Of a DNA stretch of 64,000 nucleotides, positions 47,014 to 56,311 are shown piece after piece. Positions within the stretch are counted from its first letter, which is position 1. Each line of letters opens with the position of its first letter. The stretch comes from Oscillospiraceae bacterium (GTDB taxonomy: Bacteria > Bacillota > Clostridia > Oscillospirales > CAG-272), in the NCBI GenBank assembly GCA_022009675.1, contig CP091718.1, positions 434,001 to 498,000 on the forward strand, in the 5' to 3' direction. The notes below the pieces were generated by a model. That model saw only the letters and a program-made list of their open reading frames with translations, made no database searches and was not told where the DNA came from. A program made the translations under genes and the position numbers.

Positions 47014-47206
47014 GGCATCACTACAAAACCGATGCACACCGCACTTTTTTTCCAAAATCGAGCCGGGCTATTTTTGTGTTTTTGGATAGACCTCTCCCTT
47101 GGTGAAACAGGGGCTTGCAAGTGACCGCGATCTTCCGGGGTGACACTCCATGCTTGCAAACGAGGTCTATGCAGATAGGTAATAGCGGAGGCGAAATGTA
47201 AGATTG

Positions 47207-48355
47207 TTACGACAGATTATTCACGATAGCAAATAGCTCAAGAAAACGAGTTTCCTGATTCAAGAATTGAATTCCGGGTGTAGATAATTTGTTTAGCAAC
47301 ATCTGCTTTATGTTTTCTTTAGGCAATGACGTAATCACTTCGGTTTCCCTTATGACAGGTGATTTGATATGGCTACGTTGCAAAACTTTTTGTCCCGTAT
47401 ATGTGCTGTAAAGATCAATATAATACATAACGGATTTTTTTCTACGGCACCCATTGCCTTTGAGGTTTCGCCTGTTGCAAGATATGCTTCTGCTAATAGC
47501 AAATAACAGTCTCCCGAATCAAAATCATGATATGAAAGAGGAATTTCATCTTTGAATATTACACTCATAACCTCGAAAAATGTTTCGTATACAGCAATAG
47601 CATCCTTATATTTTCCGTCGTTGTAGTATGTTTTTCCAAGTCGCGCAATATCATTTTCGAAAGCTTGCAGCGTATAGTCAATATTGCTACAAAGACATAT
47701 TGCGGTTCTTTTGTAATCAGCCATGTATTCATTAACGATTGCCATATTGGAATACACGGTTAAATCGGCGCGAGGGGGAAGTTTCTTGCTTCGTTCGACG
47801 CCAAATTAAATTTTCCTTGTGTACAATAAAGAAAAAAACCAAGACTTGACGAGCAGATAAAATATCGGTGATATTTTTTTCGAATTTGCTATAATAAAAT
47901 TCGCTTGACGAATCGTTTCAGATGCAATTTCTTTGGCTCGTTTTTTTCAGCATAAATCCATCCGTTTTTCCGGCAATGAAAGCGAAACGCCGAGATTCAT
48001 ACAATTGATCATAATGATCAGATTGTTAGGATATTTCTTCAACCCGTCAAGCAAAATATCATACGCGTTCAAATACGATACAACTTCACCGTATTTTTCT
48101 ACACCACCGGCGTGTTGAACAATTTTCCACGCTTCTTCATTTTCTGTTGTGTCGGCAATGCCAAACAACACATCTGTACTAACACCGAATATTGATGCAA
48201 GCGGAACAACCTGCGATATATCCGGCATCCCCGTATCATTCTCCCATTTTTGAAACTGCTTGATAAGTAACCCCAAGCCGTTCAGCAAGCTCCTCTTGCG
48301 TAAAACCGTTTTTCGTGCGCAGAGCTTTGATGATCTGCCCCATTGTAGATGTCAT
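47207..48355 (-). CDS. XRE-family regulator with C-terminal TPR-like domain (several frameshifts)
   Basis: Segments in different frames join into one ~380-residue protein. N-terminal HTH: MGQIIKALRTKNGFTQEELA, ERLGVTYQAVSKWENDTGMP (A5-run shift at ~48256), ASIFGVSTDVLFG. The C-terminal half is helical repeats: LLDGLKKYPNNLIIMIN, IARLGKTYYNDGKYKDAIAV, CYLLLAEAYLATGETSKAM, ending LELFAIVNNLS. This is a common clostridial regulator type. Further shifts fall at ~47945, ~47825, ~47765 and ~47425. With five or more breaks it may be a real pseudogene, though core genes show the same error type. ATG 48355 has GGAG upstream. Confidence 0.7.
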
Positions 48356-48857
48356 GATATAACCTCCAAGTAGAATACTTCGGTACCGTGATTATATTGT
48401 AACACATACCTTGGAAAATAAGAAGCTACTTAAAAACGAATTGTCCTCAACTTTGCGTTGAGTTTATGATATCACAAATTAATGAATCAGTCTATGCATT
48501 AGTCCGAATCTGTCTACAGCCCCCATACAGCTACACATGCGTAGAAAGCTACTTATTGCATGTAATAGAGAATCATTTTTTTGTGTTTTTATCTGTTGCA
48601 AGACAGAAATATATCGGATTGTCGTTTACCTAATCTCGTGAGTTCAAATCCGGACAATTTGAGGAGGGATCAATTGTGTTTGTAAACAATTTGTGAAGCG
48701 GCAGCTTTTTTACACTGTCCGGCTCTGCTTTTGCAAGTCCGAATCCAGCCACAAAGTCGATTGCTTTCGGGAAGACGCAAAAAAGCCCTTTTCGTGAGTC
48801 CGAGTCCGTACACAGCATCGAAAAGGGCAAAAGGGATCTATGAAACTCCGAAAAAAT
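48356..48857. other. Region without a supportable gene
   Basis: AT-rich upstream region of the XRE gene and flank of the direct repeat. A minus-strand open frame ending LFTNTIDPSSNCPDLNSRD at ~48630 starts inside tRNA-Trp and has no family likeness. I see no RNA gene here. Confidence 0.5.
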
Positions 48858-48966
48858 GCAGGGTCGAAAAAACGGGAGAAATCTTTCGAAATCTCCCGTT
48901 TTCCGCCGATTGGCTTGCCAAACGGCTGTTTTCCTTGTGCGGATCAATTTTGAACGCACAACATGG
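48858..48966. repeat. 110-bp direct repeat, right copy, with tRNA-Trp terminator
   Basis: Same sequence as 46904-47013. On the minus strand the AACGGGAGA...TCTCCCGTT hairpin followed by T-rich sequence lies ~50-100 bp after the tRNA and should terminate it. This is probably the ancestral location, the left copy being derived. Confidence 0.8.
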
Positions 48967-49039
48967 CAGGGGCAGGAGGATTCGAACCCGCGACCCACGG
49001 TTTTGGAGACCGGTACTCTACCAGCTGAGCTATACCCCT
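48964..49039 (-). tRNA. tRNA-Trp (CCA)
   Basis: 76 nt with encoded CCA. Acceptor AGGGGTA pairs with TGCCCCT region, D-arm AGCTCAGCTGGTAGAG, anticodon loop CTCCAAA with CCA, T-arm GGGTTCGAATCC. Cloverleaf complete. Confidence 0.95.
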
Positions 49040-49245
49040 GTGCGACGCCAGTATTATAGCACACATCCGGTAAAAAAGCAAGGGGTTTCCCGAAAAATCA
49101 GAAAACTTTTTTGCGTACAGATTGCCCAACAGGAGCCGGAAGCGGGCGATCGGCAGAGGAAGGTCTTCCGGAAAATACGGGCGGCGTATCCTGTACAGAC
49201 AAAGATCCGAACTCTTGTCAACCGACAAAAGTCCGGATCCTATAC

Positions 49246-49321
<76 letters not shown>

Positions 49322-49529
49322 GTGAAGCATCGCGTGACTGTCCACTGCCATGCAACGCCCGGTTATTATATCACACGGCAGACGGTTTGTCAAGAGCTTT
49401 TTGGAAAAAGTTAAAAATTGATTCTGCGTTGTAAAGAGATATGACCCAAAAGGAAGAAAAATGAATAAAGATATGGTGGCAATGTGCCCTGAAGCCTCGG
49501 AACGGAGCCGTAGGCGCAGTGGAGAGGCT

Positions 49530-49838
49530 TCAGGGCGCGGGGGAGACTAAGGCGCCCAGCTTCTCCCGGAGAAGTTGGATCGGACTTTTCCTGCCGAGCG
49601 TGCGCATGGTCTTGTTGTTGCTCCATTCAAGATGTGCCTTGAGCTTTTCATTCAGTTCTTCTACGCTGCAAAAAAATGCTCCCAATCGTAAAAAAATACC
49701 GTTGGTCGTTGCGGTGACTGCGCTCCACCTTGCCATTGTGCCACGGCGTTCTCGGCGGAATCAGAATATGTTTGATACCCCATTTCTCCAACAGCTTATC
49801 CACCAGATTTTTCTTGGTTTCACTGACGAATTTGTAAG
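49530..49838 (-). pseudogene. C-terminal fragment of an IS481/IS3-type transposase (rve integrase core)
   Basis: Joined over one or two shifts it reads PPRTPWHNGKVERSHRNDQR, FYDWEHFF, VEELNEKLKAHLEWSNNKTM and GRKSPIQLLREKLG, the conserved end of an integrase core with the last catalytic Glu in KVERSH. The N-terminal part is missing because the 315-bp MITE begins at 49839 directly after it. GC is higher than in the flanking low-GC genes. Confidence 0.75.
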
Positions 49839-50153
49839 TATAGCAACTTCCAAAATAGCAGCCACCCTTGACAATTGCAGCAAAAGGTGGTACAATATGT
49901 CACAGGGTGATGAGAAAAATGGGCAAAATGCTACACAATGAAGGGTAGAAAGCAGCTGCTGAACGACGAGGACAAACAACACATATCACGCCGCAGGCAT
50001 AGAGCTGCGGTATCTGCCGCCGTACAGCCCCGATATGAATCCGATTGAGATGCTGTGGTCGAAGGTAAAGGCGCTTTTGCGCATCAGTCAACGGGATTGC
50101 GTCGGCTGGCTTAAGGTCGATGGATATTGCCTGTAATTTTGGGAATTGCCATA
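49839..50153 (+). mobile_element. IS630-derived MITE, copy 1
   Basis: 315 bp. Ends are imperfect inverted repeats (TATAGCAACTTCCAAAAT ... ATTTTGGGAATTGCCATA) with TA at both ends, as for IS630/Tc1 elements. Inside, a frame retains only the transposase tail LRYLPPYSPDMNPIEMLWSK. A second full copy lies at 51912-52226 and a 47-bp left end at 56265. Confidence 0.85.
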
Positions 50154-50237
50154 GAAAGGTTATAGTTCTGGATATTCGATCGTGGAATTGTTCAAACTGT
50201 TCGTCTATCTTAACAAAATAAAATTGAAAGGAACCAT

Positions 50238-51858
50238 ATGAGCCGAAAAACAGTTCTTATCATTCTTTACGCTGTACTGATTCTCATAATCGGAGCATCT
50301 ATTGCACAGGTAATTATTGAGAAAGCAGTAACATCCGAAATAATCGTTCGCACTGTGATTCCGTTGGGACTTTGTGCTGGAGCAATCGCAAAAGTCAGAA
50401 TGGGAACGGGAGGTCAACTTCGGAGTAAATTGTTTTACGAAACAGAATATCAAAGTGAGATTCGAACCGCTTTTTACCGGTCAGGGACAGCAAATATTGC
50501 GCAGCAAACTTCTCAGAGCAATTCGGCTTTATAATGAGAATTACTTAGATAAATCTGTAAAAGCAACTTCAAAATTTGTTACCGTATTGCCAGTTTACAG
50601 ATGATTACTGTGCCGTTCTACTCTTTTTTTAGGACTTATATATACCGATATGGAGTTGCCCAAGCTGGCTGAGGATACTTACTACGAATTATTGCGTCAT
50701 GATCAGAGCAGAGGAGCAGTTTGGTCTAATCTTGGATTATTATTCAAGAGTCAAGGCAAACATCGGGATGCACTTGCTTGTTTTGCAAATGCGCTGAAAT
50801 ATGATCATCCAAAGGCTACCATCTATCATAATATTGCCGCAACATATTTTTCAATCGGAGCATTTGAATTGGCAATTGAATATGCCAATACTGCTCTTGA
50901 TTTGAAATCCAATTTTCGTCAGCCTTCCGATTTGCTATGTATGATCTATTATCTGCAACAGGATGAACCCAATTGTAAAAAAATATTTTTGAGTTGTCGG
51001 TTGCAAATGGAAGTGATCCCAAAGATCTTAAAGACGTGTTGGAAGTTTTAAAAAAGAGAGGGTTTACACCTGAATTTTCCATTCCTCTCTCTCAGGAATT
51101 TCGTGAAGTGGTAAGCCGGTTGTATATTCAAACCGCGATTCCGTTTTTCCCACATTGTGATTCCGGATGAAGCAAAACATCCGGTGAATAGCCGCATTGG
51201 AGGGGCATCTCTCGGAGAACCGCCATTGGATCATAACGGAATGCCTATGCGTTTGCTCTGTCTGATCGATTGTTCCGAGGTTCACAGTGTTCCGGATTTT
51301 CCGACCACAGGTATATTGCGCTTTTTCATTGCCGACAATCCTGAATACGGTGCAAACTTTGATGCTTTGAATGTGCAACATAATTTTCGGGTTCTATATA
51401 CCGATGGTTCAGATCAGTTGCCGGAAGTTCCCGTTCCCGGTAAAAGCGATACATTTCCAATCAAGGGATGCTATCCAATCATGTTTTTGCCGGATGTGCA
51501 AGGTGTATCAGATGAGGATTACCGGTTCCAGGATACATTAAATCGTTTGCTTCGTGATGAGGGGGAGCCTGATTTCAATCAACTGCCTGAGAATGTACAA
51601 GGTGCTATATGTATGAGATGTCACTCCGAGGGACACCGCATAGGGGGCTACCCACACTTTGCGCAATCAGATCCACGCCAGAGCAAAGAGGAATATCAGC
51701 GATATGATACACTGCTATTGCAGATTGATACACACGACATCGGAGAGGATGTGAAAATTATGATCGGAAACAACGGTGTAATGAATTTTCTGATTCCGCA
51801 TGAGAAGTTAAAAGAGCATGATTTTACAGATATTCTGTATACATGGGATTGCTATTGA
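50238..51858 (+). CDS. Membrane-anchored TPR protein with C-terminal DUF1963 (YwqG-like) domain (frameshifts)
   Basis: Consecutive frames join into ~535 residues. Two N-terminal membrane helices (TVLIILYAVLILIIGASIAQ, SEIIVRTVIPLGLCAGAIA), then TPR-like repeats (LAEDTYYELLRHDQSRGAVW, NLGLLFKSQGKHRDALACFA, YHNIAATYFSIGAFELAIEY), then from ~51070 a DUF1963 domain (SRIGGASLGEPP, RLLCLIDCSEVHSVPDFPTT, GILRFFIADNPEYG, YPHFAQSDPR). Shifts are needed at ~50418, ~50555, ~50628, ~50985 and ~51143. DUF1963/YwqG proteins are often immunity proteins of polymorphic toxins, which fits the neighbourhood. The TPR part and DUF1963 may have been separate genes; no start codon with an RBS is visible between them. 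Confidence 0.6.
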
Positions 51859-51911
51859 CGGAAGAAAAACCCAAACAGCTATCGCAAATGCGGTAACTGT
51901 TTGGGCTTTTT

Positions 51912-52226
51912 TATAGCAACTTCCAAAATAGCAGTCACCCTTGACAACTGCAGCAAAAAGTGATACAATATGTCACAGGGAGATGAGAAAAATGGGTAAA
52001 ATGCTGCACAATGCGGGGTAGAAAGCAGCTGCTGAACGACGAGGACAAACAACACATATCACGCCGCAGGCATAGAGCTGCGGTATCTGCCGCCGTACAG
52101 CCCCGATATGAATCCGATTGAGATGCTGTGGCCGAAGGTAAAGGCGCTTTTGTGCGTCAGTCAACGGGATTGCGTCGGCTGGTTTAAGGTCGATGGATAT
52201 TGCCTGTAATTTTGGGAATTGCTATA
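51912..52226 (+). mobile_element. IS630-derived MITE, copy 2
   Basis: 315 bp, same length and orientation as copy 1 with a few substitutions. Ends TATAGCAACTTCC and GGGAATTGCTATA. Retains the LPPYSPDMNPIEMLW tail of an IS630 transposase, no complete gene. Inserted between the DUF1963 gene and the next small membrane protein. Confidence 0.87.
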
Positions 52227-52246
52227 ATGTGAAGGAGAGCCTATAT

Positions 52247-52451
52247 ATGGATTCTATTATTGAACAAGTATTCATATACGGAATCATTAGCACTGTTATC
52301 GTAATTGCCATGATCGTTGCAACACTGGTATTCGTTAGATGGGCATTGAAAGATAATAAGCATTTCCAACTGATCTTTACATTTTTGTATTGCTGTTGCT
52401 ATTGTTATAACAATGGCTTTAGGAATCGCGCTATCTAAAAATTATTCTTGA
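52247..52451 (+). CDS. Small two-helix membrane protein (one frameshift)
   Basis: About 68 residues: MDSIIEQVFIYGIISTVIVI starts the first membrane helix; the second (AVAIVITMALGIALS) is in another frame after a shift at ~52383. GAAGGAGAG precedes ATG 52247. No family recognised. The start is 21 bp after the MITE, so the original upstream region may be gone. Confidence 0.5.
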
Positions 52452-52452
52452 T

Positions 52453-52671
52453 ATGCATAATGAAGATTATATTACTTATAATGGCGAATACATCGAACGC
52501 GGTGGCGGACAAAAAAGTTTGAAAACTGTGGTCGTATACGACGACCATGGAAAAGAGATAAAACTATTGAGAACCGGCGCAGGCGAGACGGGTGTCTATG
52601 AGGGAACCGTAATATATGGCAGACGCTCAAAAATTATTGTCAAATATAGCGGCTCACCGAAATCTGATTAG
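52453..52671 (+). CDS. Small hypothetical protein
   Basis: 72 residues, soluble, mixed beta-strand pattern (KTVVVYDDHGKEIKLL, GVYEGTVIYGRRSKIIVKY). It begins directly after the preceding gene's stop and ends on the left end of the IS5-type MITE, whose TAGAGTGTG overlaps the stop codon. Could be the truncated tip of a longer protein. No function assigned. Confidence 0.45.
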   Translation: MHNEDYITYNGEYIERGGGQKSLKTVVVYDDHGKEIKLLRTGAGETGVYEGTVIYGRRSKIIVKYSGSPKSD

Positions 52672-52994
52672 AGTGTGTTTCTAAACGCAATCGTTTGAAA
52701 GGAATCGAATAACATCTTGCAAAAATCGCTCGTATCGTGTATAATACGTGTATAATATGATTACGACAAAGATAATCGAGGGGAGCGCAAAGATGGCAAG
52801 ATGATACACCGATTTCTACCACTACAAAGAAAGGCATCTTGTTGAATGTTTTTTCGTGAAGATCAAAGATCATCGCAGAATCGCTATGCGCTTCGAAAAG
52901 CTCGCTTGCAGATTCCTCGCTTTCATTCATTTGGCGGCTACTCTGCTCTGGCTTGCATAATTTCGCCTGCTGATGACTTTGGGAACACACTCTA
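52669..52994 (+). mobile_element. IS5-family-derived MITE
   Basis: 326 bp with terminal inverted repeats TAGAGTGTGTTTC and GGAACACACTCTA. It keeps a promoter-like TATAAT, an ATG context (GGGGAGCGCAAAGATGG) and only the transposase C-terminus (KERHLVECFFVKIKDHRRIA, LACRFLAFIHLAATLLWLA), so it is an internal-deletion derivative. It interrupts the module just upstream of the DUF5071 gene. Confidence 0.8.
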
Positions 52995-52996
52995 GT

Positions 52997-53103
52997 GTAT
53001 ACCAATAGGGGGCACGATGACAGATTGGGTAAATGCTGGATCGAGTTCGATATGGACTCAAGCTGTTAAATCTGTTGTTGTGAAGTGGGATGGTGTAAGC
53101 TGA
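52997..53103 (+). pseudogene. Short C-terminal tip of a truncated toxin-like gene
   Basis: About 30 residues ending MTDWVNAGSSSIWTQAVKSV then WDGVS, whose stop overlaps the next start (TGATG). The 5' part is cut off by the MITE. The layout, tip overlapping a small immunity-like gene, matches other modules here. Function of the tip unknown. Confidence 0.4.
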
Positions 53104-53492
53104 TGATTAATATTGACTATATATTGAGTTTGCTCGATTGGAATAATTCCGATGAAGAACAAGAAAAAGGAGTAAAGCTGGCGAAAGATATTAAATGTAT
53201 CAGTGCATTTATACAACCTGGACATCCATATGGGAAAAATATTTGGGATAACTGTGCCAGGATCTTAGCAGAAAGAGGCGATAAAGAGTTAGAACCACAT
53301 TTAATTGAATTATTGGAGTGGTTACAAGATATGAATTGGCCGGGAGCTTTCTGTATACTTGACAGACTGCAAAAATATGAAGATATAGACTCTTTGAATA
53401 AAAGCTTAATGATATGTCTTAGAAAAGCAAAGATGCTTAATGATGAAACATGGGAATGCAACTTAAATATGCTGTTACAGAATCGCCATTAA
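53103..53492 (+). CDS. DUF5071-like protein, probable immunity protein
   Basis: About 129 residues, helical. The core LEPHLIELLEWLQDMNWPGA resembles the DUF5071 signature (WLQDMNWP). DUF5071 genes are typical companions of polymorphic toxins. ATG 53103 overlaps the upstream tip stop; a start 18 bp earlier would read into the tip. A hairpin terminates it ~30 bp downstream. Intact frame, low GC. Confidence 0.62.
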   Translation: MINIDYILSLLDWNNSDEEQEKGVKLAKDIKCISAFIQPGHPYGKNIWDNCARILAERGDKELEPHLIELLEWLQDMNWPGAFCILDRLQKYEDIDSLNKSLMICLRKAKMLNDETWECNLNMLLQNRH

Positions 53493-53522
53493 TCAAATAA
53501 GGGTTGGGAACTTTTCAGTAAG

Positions 53523-53548
53523 ACTGCGTTGGACTGCCCCAACGCAGT
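53523..53548 (+). terminator. Hairpin after the DUF5071 gene
   Basis: 10-bp stem ACTGCGTTGG / CCAACGCAGT with a 6-base loop, 30 bp past the stop. No T-run. Confidence 0.5.
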
Positions 53549-53675
53549 GCCTGTTAACTTGTGTACCTGGTAGTATATTGGGGTATATTGAATGTTATTG
53601 TTTCGTACATATACAATAACATTTCCATTTACTGCATTATATTGGCATTGAATTTTTGGACAAATAGGTGAATAT

Positions 53676-53952
53676 ATGAGAAAGTGCATTTTTAACATTT
53701 ATAATATTGAGTTTAATAGTTTTGACTGGGCGTGTTTCCGATCCGGCAACATATTATTTTGATTCTGACGATCTAATTGCTAATACAGTAAAAAAATTGA
53801 ATTGGTGGAGTGTGAAAATGAAAAAAACCGGAGATGATAGAAATAAACGAAAAAGAATACTACAAATTTTTGATTACAATACGGTTGAGGTGATTGATGA
53901 TTTGGATCATCGTCAATTTGAAAAGCTTCATTGTAAAAATTATCATCCATAA
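53676..53952 (+). CDS. Small hypothetical protein, immunity-like position (one frameshift)
   Basis: About 92 residues. ATG 53676 with AGGTGA upstream gives MRKCIFNIYNIEFNSFDWAC; after a shift at ~53735 it continues YYFDSDDLIANTVKKLNWWS and ends FEKLHCKNYHP. Basic, low GC, no family recognised. Size and spacing resemble the immunity genes around it, but its partner tip is not evident. Confidence 0.4.
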
Positions 53953-54115
53953 CATTTCATAAAGAAAAATTTTTTTCTGTAAGTAAACCGATCGGAAAAG
54001 CATTGATTTTTACATCAAAAAAACGGGGATATGCTTGTACTTTCTTGTACATTAATTGATGGTATATGCTATAGTTTTGTATCTAAGTTTGATTCAAATA
54101 ATAATTATATAACAC

Positions 54116-54358
54116 ATATTGCAAGATTTGCGGATAGGCCACAATTTGAATCCTTATTGGACGCATACTTCGTTTGACGGACTTGTCGCTACTGTTCAAG
54201 CCGGTTTGCGCCATAATGATGGATTCGGAATCGGAGCTGAAGCTGCTATTGGTATATTTCCGACAGAAGATGGCGGTATGCAATTTGATGCACGAGCTGG
54301 AGTTTCACCCGGCATATTTGGTTGGGGCTTTATTGTTCGAGTAAAAGTTCCGGGTTAA
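54116..54358 (+). pseudogene. Orphan toxin C-terminal tip
   Basis: About 80 residues from LQDLRIGHNLNPYWTHTSFD to GWGFIVRVKVPG, glycine and alanine rich (GFGIGAEAAIGIFP, FDARAGVSPGIFG), like membrane- or barrel-type ends of Rhs/polymorphic toxins. The 5' end is open without a good start, so it is a fragment. Its stop is 12 bp from the next ATG with AGGAGA in between. Confidence 0.42.
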
Positions 54359-54370
54359 TAGGAGATATAT

Positions 54371-54635
54371 ATGATAGTTGGAAAAAAGCATGTTAATAAC
54401 GCTATTTTTTATACGATATTCAAAAAGCATTATTGTCCGGCATGTGGAACTAAATTGACTCGTGTTAAAACTTCAAAAATAGTTAATTCAAGGTCTCCGG
54501 AAGCTAAGAATTATGATTTTACATTGGGTGATTCGTTTATGGTTGGCGATGTAGAATTTATTTGGAAAGAGTTTTATTGTCCGACATGCAAAAAGAATTC
54601 CGATCGATGAAATGAGACGAATTGAAAAAGAGTAA
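54371..54635 (+). CDS. Zinc-ribbon immunity-like protein, paralogue 1 (one frameshift)
   Basis: About 87 residues. Two CxxC knuckles, CPACG and CPTCKK, around a conserved core IVNSRSPEAKNYDFTLGDSF then MVGDVEF. A shift near 54595-54600 moves the end to IDEMRRIEKE. RBS AGGAGAT precedes it, within the stop region of the upstream tip. Directly followed by a second copy of the same family, so probably a tandem duplication. Confidence 0.55.
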
Positions 54636-54681
54636 AAGGAAAGATAAGTAAAAAAAGCAATGGCACAATAAAAATACATTT

Positions 54682-54995
54682 ATGATGCCAGTCCGTTTTA
54701 TGTGCACTGGAAAAACACTTTTTGTCCTAAATGTGGGGGAAAATTAGAATTACTGTATATAAGTGAAATTGTAAACTCTTATTCCTCAGAAGCAAAAGAT
54801 TATGATTTTTCAGTAGGAGATACTTTTTTTGTGGGTGATGTTGAATTTAGAACAAGATATTTCCATTGTCCTAAATGTCTGCTTGATATTTCTTTTCAAG
54901 CAATGAAGAGATTCGAAAAAGACAAGCGAAAAGAGCAATGTTATCATACCAGCAAGCAACGCCTTTTGGGGACAAAAGGCAGTTTGTTGGGATAA
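54682..54995 (+). CDS. Zinc-ribbon immunity-like protein, paralogue 2 (N-terminal shift)
   Basis: CPKCG and CPKCL knuckles and the core IVNSYSSEAKDYDFSVGDTF, VGDVEF match paralogue 1; ends QAMKRFEKDKRKE followed by unrelated residues. ATG 54682 requires a shift at ~54700 (T4 run); the frame's own first start is GTG 54702. The last ~20 codons may be read-through into a module joint. Confidence 0.5.
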
Positions 54996-55154
54996 TCCCA
55001 AGCCCTTAAAGGTTTCAGGAGTACACCTGACAAGTTTTGCTTTTGTGGTATCACAATGGCGATGCTTGCCGGTAGACAACATTTTGTTTCATCAGGTAAC
55101 CACCCGAAAAGTCACAGTCCCGGAGGGGATGACCCTCTGGGTACATAACAGAAC

Positions 55155-55768
55155 CCAACCGACACCGGGCTGTACTATCTGCAAAGCCGGTACTATAACC
55201 CGCAGTGGGGACGGTTCTTGAATGCGGACGCGACTCTATACGAAGGGTTCCTTGGATTAAATCTATATTTGTATTGTGAAGACAACTCAATTATATATGT
55301 CGACCCGACAGGCGAAATTGCCATCGTAGACGATTTAGTGTTCTGGGGAGGGGCCGCAATCATATCACTGGTATTTCTTGCTGTTGCAAGTCCTATGATA
55401 GTAGATACTGTGGAGTATATAACAGAGGGTGCCTATCAATTAGCCATTGACGCAATTAACGTTATTGATACAATCAATGACATGACATTGCCTACAGTAC
55501 CACCAACGATGAAAAAATTACTATCGATTCTTCGTTGACAACTGAAAAAAAGAGCTGGACCAAAAAGGAAAACCTGGTAGAAAGAAACAAGGACGAGAAA
55601 TAAATGAAAAAGAGAGGGAAAAAAATTTCAAATTGAGAAGTGACAAAGATCCTAATCGTCCCATGAAAAAAAGCACACACCAGGAAGAGACCACAAACAT
55701 GCTAAAACAATTATTCCGTATATCAATCACAATACGAATAATGGTGAACTTACAATACGATGGAGTGA
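55155..55768 (+). pseudogene. Rhs core fragment with toxin tip (frameshifts)
   Basis: Begins in the Rhs hyperconserved core (GLYYLQSRYYNPQWGRFLNA, LYCEDNSIIYVDPTGE), then a hydrophobic stretch (AIISLVFLAVASPMIVDTVE) and, over shifts at ~55515 and ~55570-55680, a basic tip (RAGPKRKPGRKKQGREINE ... GRDHKHAKTIIPYINH) ending TIRWSD 6 bp before the next gene. The 5' Rhs repeats are missing. Tip activity is not recognised; a nuclease is plausible from its charge and histidines. Confidence 0.6.
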
Positions 55769-55775
55769 TTAATAC

Positions 55776-56237
55776 ATGAAAGACTTATGGCAAATCGAAA
55801 GTGATGAGAACAAAAGCATATATCTGCATTTTACAGGCGAAGTAAATATGGACTTGAGAAAGGAAATTCAATCTTTTTTACGGTGGATCAGGAAAAAATA
55901 TGTATTTCCGAAAAAATTGAATGTTTACATCACAGATGAAGCGTATGTTCTTACGTTTATAGATGAAGAACTGGTAACAGCAAGTATATTCTTCCCGGAT
56001 AACGAAAAAGAAAATCCATTAATTCGTGTCTCTACCGGGGATTATTCTTCGACGTTGAATGAAAGAGGGCGATTTATTGCAGTATGCTCTATACTGGCGT
56101 CTATAGCTCATGAGATAACACACTACTATCAATGGTTAAGAAATGCAAATGGCCCATTTGATGAGAAACAGGCACGAAGCAAAGCAATACGAGTTGTTTA
56201 CAAATACCTTGATGATACTCAGAAATCATTGCTTTAG
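55776..56237 (+). CDS. HExxH-motif protein in immunity position
   Basis: 153 residues, intact frame. C-terminal half contains SILASIAHEITHYYQWLRNA, with the metalloprotease-type HExxH motif HEITH. The N-terminal half is mixed alpha/beta (FLRWIRKKYVFPKKLNVYIT). I recall similar small proteins beside bacterial toxin genes, but whether they are proteases or inactive immunity proteins is not known. Starts 8 bp after the Rhs tip stop. The 315-bp MITE's left end fragment begins 28 bp downstream. Confidence 0.6.
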   Translation: MKDLWQIESDENKSIYLHFTGEVNMDLRKEIQSFLRWIRKKYVFPKKLNVYITDEAYVLTFIDEELVTASIFFPDNEKENPLIRVSTGDYSSTLNERGRFIAVCSILASIAHEITHYYQWLRNANGPFDEKQARSKAIRVVYKYLDDTQKSLL

Positions 56238-56264
56238 TTGCAACAATTCGCAAAAATTTTTAAT

Positions 56265-56311
56265 TATAGCAACTTCCAAAATAGCAGTCACCCTTGACAA
56301 TTGCAGCAAAA
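56265..56311 (+). mobile_element. Left-end fragment of the IS630-type MITE, copy 3
   Basis: 47 bp identical or nearly so to the first bases of copies 1 and 2 (TATAGCAACTTCCAAAAT ... CTTGACAATTGCAGCAAAA), then an abrupt junction into Hint-coding DNA. Confidence 0.85.

Noticed and set aside
48630..49064. A 144-codon minus-strand frame over tRNA-Trp
   Set aside because: It starts inside the tRNA region and crosses the terminator repeat; no family likeness.
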